A program made the position numbers and the translations under genes. The notes beneath the pieces were generated by a model. That model was given only the letters and a program-made list of their open reading frames with translations. It had not been told where the DNA came from and made no database searches. Shown here in pieces: positions 13,703 to 14,964 of a stretch of DNA of 14,964 nucleotides (its first letter is position 1; each line of letters begins with the position of its first letter). Location of the stretch: contig JAWKPF010000058.1 in assembly GCA_041390825.1 (NCBI GenBank), forward strand, positions 1 to 14,964, in the 5' to 3' direction. The stretch comes from Thermomicrobiales bacterium. Its GTDB lineage: Bacteria; Chloroflexota; Chloroflexia; Thermomicrobiales; UBA6265.

Positions 13703-14431
13703 ATGACGAACGACGCCGCGATCGGCGAATTGCTGGAAACGATTCGCACCAGGCTCTATACCGCCGTCGTCTCCGATGTGCTCGACCGGCATGGGTATCT
13801 GGGACAAGCCATGGATGCCCGCATCCGTCCGATCGACCCGGAGATGCGGGTGGTTGGCCGCGCGCATACCGTCTTGAGCGCCGATATTTACCAGCGCCCG
13901 GACAATCCCTATGAAATGGAAATCGCCGCGATCGACGCGGTCACGCCGGGAAGCTGCGTGGTGGCCAGCACCAACCAATCGACCCGCACCTGCTACTGGG
14001 GCGAGCTGCTTTCCACCGCCTCCCGGGCGCGGGGCGGCACCGGCACCATCATCGACGGCTACACGCGCGACTCCAAAAAGATCATCGAGATGGGCTATCC
14101 CGTCTTCTCCACCGGATTCAAACCGGTCGATTCCTCCAGTCGGTCGACCGTGGTCGATTTTGGCTGCACCATCGAATGCGGCGGGGTCACCGTGCGCCCG
14201 GGCGATGTGGTCTTCGGCGATTTCGATGGAATCGTGGTCATTCCCATCGAAATCCTGGCCGAGGTGGTGCAGGAAGCCGCCGAGAAGGTCGAATCCGAAA
14301 ACGCCACTCGCGACATGCTGCTCAAGGGCATTTGTTGCGCGAGGTCTATGACAAGTACGGGGTGCTGTGATGGGGGTGGCAACTGGCAAAGGGCAACGGG
14401 CAACGGGCAATGGGCAATGGGTAACTGGTAA
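13703..14431 (+). CDS. RraA/HMG-CHA aldolase family protein, C-terminus frameshifted
   Basis: Member of the RraA-like fold that includes 4-hydroxy-4-methyl-2-oxoglutarate/4-carboxy-4-hydroxy-2-oxoadipate aldolases and the RNase E inhibitor RraA. E101-X20-R122-D123 is present (WGELLS...GGTGTIIDGYTRD), the metal and substrate motif of class II pyruvate aldolases, so an enzyme is likelier than an RNase inhibitor. The ATG at 13703 follows GGGGAGGA, about 10 bp away. The family ending GHLLREVYDKYGVL, with TGA at 14368-14370, is in the +1 frame: a G run (14326-14328) lacks one G. As read, residues after K208-G209 are wrong and the frame runs into the heptamer array, stopping at 14431 (242 aa); the repaired protein would have about 222. 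This is either a true mutation or a base-calling error. It follows iclR by 23 bp and is probably co-transcribed. Confidence 0.9.
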   Translation: MTNDAAIGELLETIRTRLYTAVVSDVLDRHGYLGQAMDARIRPIDPEMRVVGRAHTVLSADIYQRPDNPYEMEIAAIDAVTPGSCVVASTNQSTRTCYWGELLSTASRARGGTGTIIDGYTRDSKKIIEMGYPVFSTGFKPVDSSSRSTVVDFGCTIECGGVTVRPGDVVFGDFDGIVVIPIEILAEVVQEAAEKVESENATRDMLLKGICCARSMTSTGCCDGGGNWQRATGNGQWAMGNW

Positions 14432-14510
14432 CTAGCAACTAGCAACTAGCAACTAGCGACTGACGACTTGCGACCGGCAACTGGCGACTGACAACTGGCG
14501 ACTGACAACT
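14378..14510. repeat. Nineteen-unit heptamer tandem repeat downstream of the RraA gene
   Basis: Nineteen consecutive 7-mers in register. The order begins GGCAACT, GGCAAAG, GGCAACG twice, GGCAATG twice, GGTAACT twice, AGCAACT three times, then AGCGACT, GACGACT, TGCGACC, GGCAACT, and finally GGCGACT and GACAACT alternating twice. Runs of identical units and an alternating two-unit block point to expansion by slippage or unequal exchange. It begins 8 bp after the natural RraA stop. Frames that cross it give low-complexity peptides and are not genes. Confidence 0.95.
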
Positions 14511-14840
14511 GAAACGGCGGTGGGATCGACCTTGGCGCTCTGCAGAGCCGGGATCCAGCACCGGGTGTGGATGACCGGTAACCAGCCGGACGGGGCGTTG
14601 CTGCGCTGCCCAGGCCCGCCCGCTCCCGCATAGGTACCGCTTGATGATAGATTAGAACATATGTTCTCCTCTTGTCAAGGGTCCTTTTTGGGCGGCGTGC
14701 GGGTCAGATTTTGGTGCGTTGACGACCGAAACGTTCAGAAGTGGAGCCTGCCACGGAATCGGCCAGAAGACGACACGATGGACCGTTGAAACGCTGGGCA
14801 GCCCAGATTGTTCGTATTCGCCGGTCACGCCCATTTCCTC
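14511..14840. other. Intergenic stretch without a convincing gene
   Basis: About 330 bp between the heptamer array and the 41-bp repeats. Open frames of 61 residues (minus, from 14631) and 92 residues (minus, from 14930) lack ribosome sites and family features and run into repeats. The only structured item is the LexA-like promoter near 14649-14678. Confidence 0.5.
14649..14678 (-). promoter_or_regulatory. Promoter overlapping a LexA (SOS-box)-like palindrome
   Basis: On the minus strand a perfect -35 TTGACA (14678-14673), 18-bp spacer and -10-like TAATCT (14654-14649). The spacer contains the palindrome AGAACATATGTTCT (14654-14667), which holds GAACATATGTTC, an exact match to the GAAC-N4-GTTC core of the Bacillus/actinobacterial LexA box. 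A LexA site between -35 and -10 is the standard repressing position. No recognisable gene follows leftward; the nearest ATG (14631) opens only a 61-codon frame. A different regulator using the same palindrome cannot be excluded. Confidence 0.55.
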
Positions 14841-14841
14841 A

Positions 14842-14867
14842 CGTCGTCGCAGCCCTCCGTGCCTGCT
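14842..14867 (-). repeat. Inverted, diverged copy of the 41-bp repeat palindrome
   Basis: CGCAGCCCTCCGTG (14848-14861) is the exact reverse complement of CACGGAGGGCTGCG (14887-14900) in the first direct unit. One mismatch and five more pairs extend the stem to 20 bp with a 13-base loop. It forms a head-to-head pair with the array, as in REP/BIME clusters. Confidence 0.65.
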
Positions 14868-14880
14868 GTCTGGCGTCAAG

Positions 14881-14964
14881 AGCAGCCACGGAGGGCTGCG
14901 GCTACGGGGATTGGGGACAAGAGCAGCCACGGAGGGCTGCGGCTACGGGGTTTGGGGACAAGAG
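14881..14964 (+). repeat. 41-bp palindromic direct repeat array (REP-like), continuing past the window
   Basis: Unit 1 (14881-14921) and unit 2 (14922-14962) are 41 bp each, identical except A14910/T14951, and the last two bases begin a third copy. Each unit holds GCAGCC-ACGGAG-GGCTGC, a perfect 6-bp stem with a 6-base loop, followed by a GGCTACGGGG tail and a GGGGACAAG linker. There are no unique spacers, so it is not a CRISPR. It resembles extragenic palindromic repeats; no RAYT transposase is in the window. Confidence 0.85.

Noticed and set aside
14326..14328. Programmed ribosomal frameshift as the explanation for the RraA tail.
   Set aside because: There is no slippery X-XXY-YYZ heptamer or clear stimulatory structure, and the family is not known for recoding; a missing G is simpler.
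13532..14410. A 292-codon minus-strand frame opposite iclR and the RraA-like gene.
   Set aside because: Both plus-strand genes have strong family motifs; the frame has none and starts in the heptamer array.
14446..14631. A 61-codon minus-strand frame behind the LexA-like promoter, possibly an SOS small protein.
   Set aside because: No ribosome site, no family resemblance, and its C-terminal part is heptamer repeat; kept only as a remark under the promoter.
14881..14964. Possible CRISPR array from the 41-bp repeats.
   Set aside because: The copies are contiguous with no unique spacers, and no cas gene is present.

Overview
The window is high-GC DNA from a free-living heterotrophic bacterium. 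By gene style it best fits Chloroflexota, perhaps Thermomicrobia: a Tat-exported sugar-type binding protein, a very large LuxR-type regulator, a berberine-bridge-type oxidase, GTG/TTG starts and spacers full of 7-bp tandem repeats. That placement is an inference; no rRNA or marker gene is present.

Layout. (1) 1-1192, minus: 5' part of a type I restriction-modification hsdM, running off the left edge. (2) 1511-3422, plus: an MFS exporter, then a brnT-brnA toxin-antitoxin pair with lower GC and its own palindromic operator. (3) 3463-9095, minus: a ~1000-residue ATP-binding LuxR-family regulator, an FAD-linked oxidase of the berberine bridge family, and a carbon-nitrogen hydrolase. (4) 9377-12710, minus: a three-gene ABC sugar-type importer (Tat-secreted binding protein, then two permeases coupled by an ATGA overlap), with no ATPase gene. 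(5) 12894-14431, plus, divergent from the importer: an IclR regulator followed by an RraA/HMG-CHA-aldolase-like gene. (6) 14432-14964: no convincing gene; a 19-unit heptamer array, an isolated LexA-type palindrome inside a good -35/-10 pair, and the start of a 41-bp palindromic repeat array that leaves the window.

How it fits together. Regions 4 and 5 look like one catabolic module: IclR sits back to back with the importer, their two -35 boxes form a palindrome, and the RraA-like protein keeps the E-X20-R-D motif of class II pyruvate aldolases, so import of an organic or sugar-like acid followed by retro-aldol cleavage is a reasonable guess. Region 3 could be a second small catabolic group under the large regulator, but its genes are separated by 200-240 bp spacers.

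Unusual points. Four arrays of 7-bp tandem repeats lie in three intergenic spaces and resemble the short tandemly repeated repetitive sequences known from cyanobacteria. A one-base deletion in a G run shifts the end of the RraA gene so that it reads into one of these arrays. I found no clearly new defence or biosynthetic system; the repeat families, the orphan LexA-like promoter and the importer/IclR/RraA module are the items most worth following.
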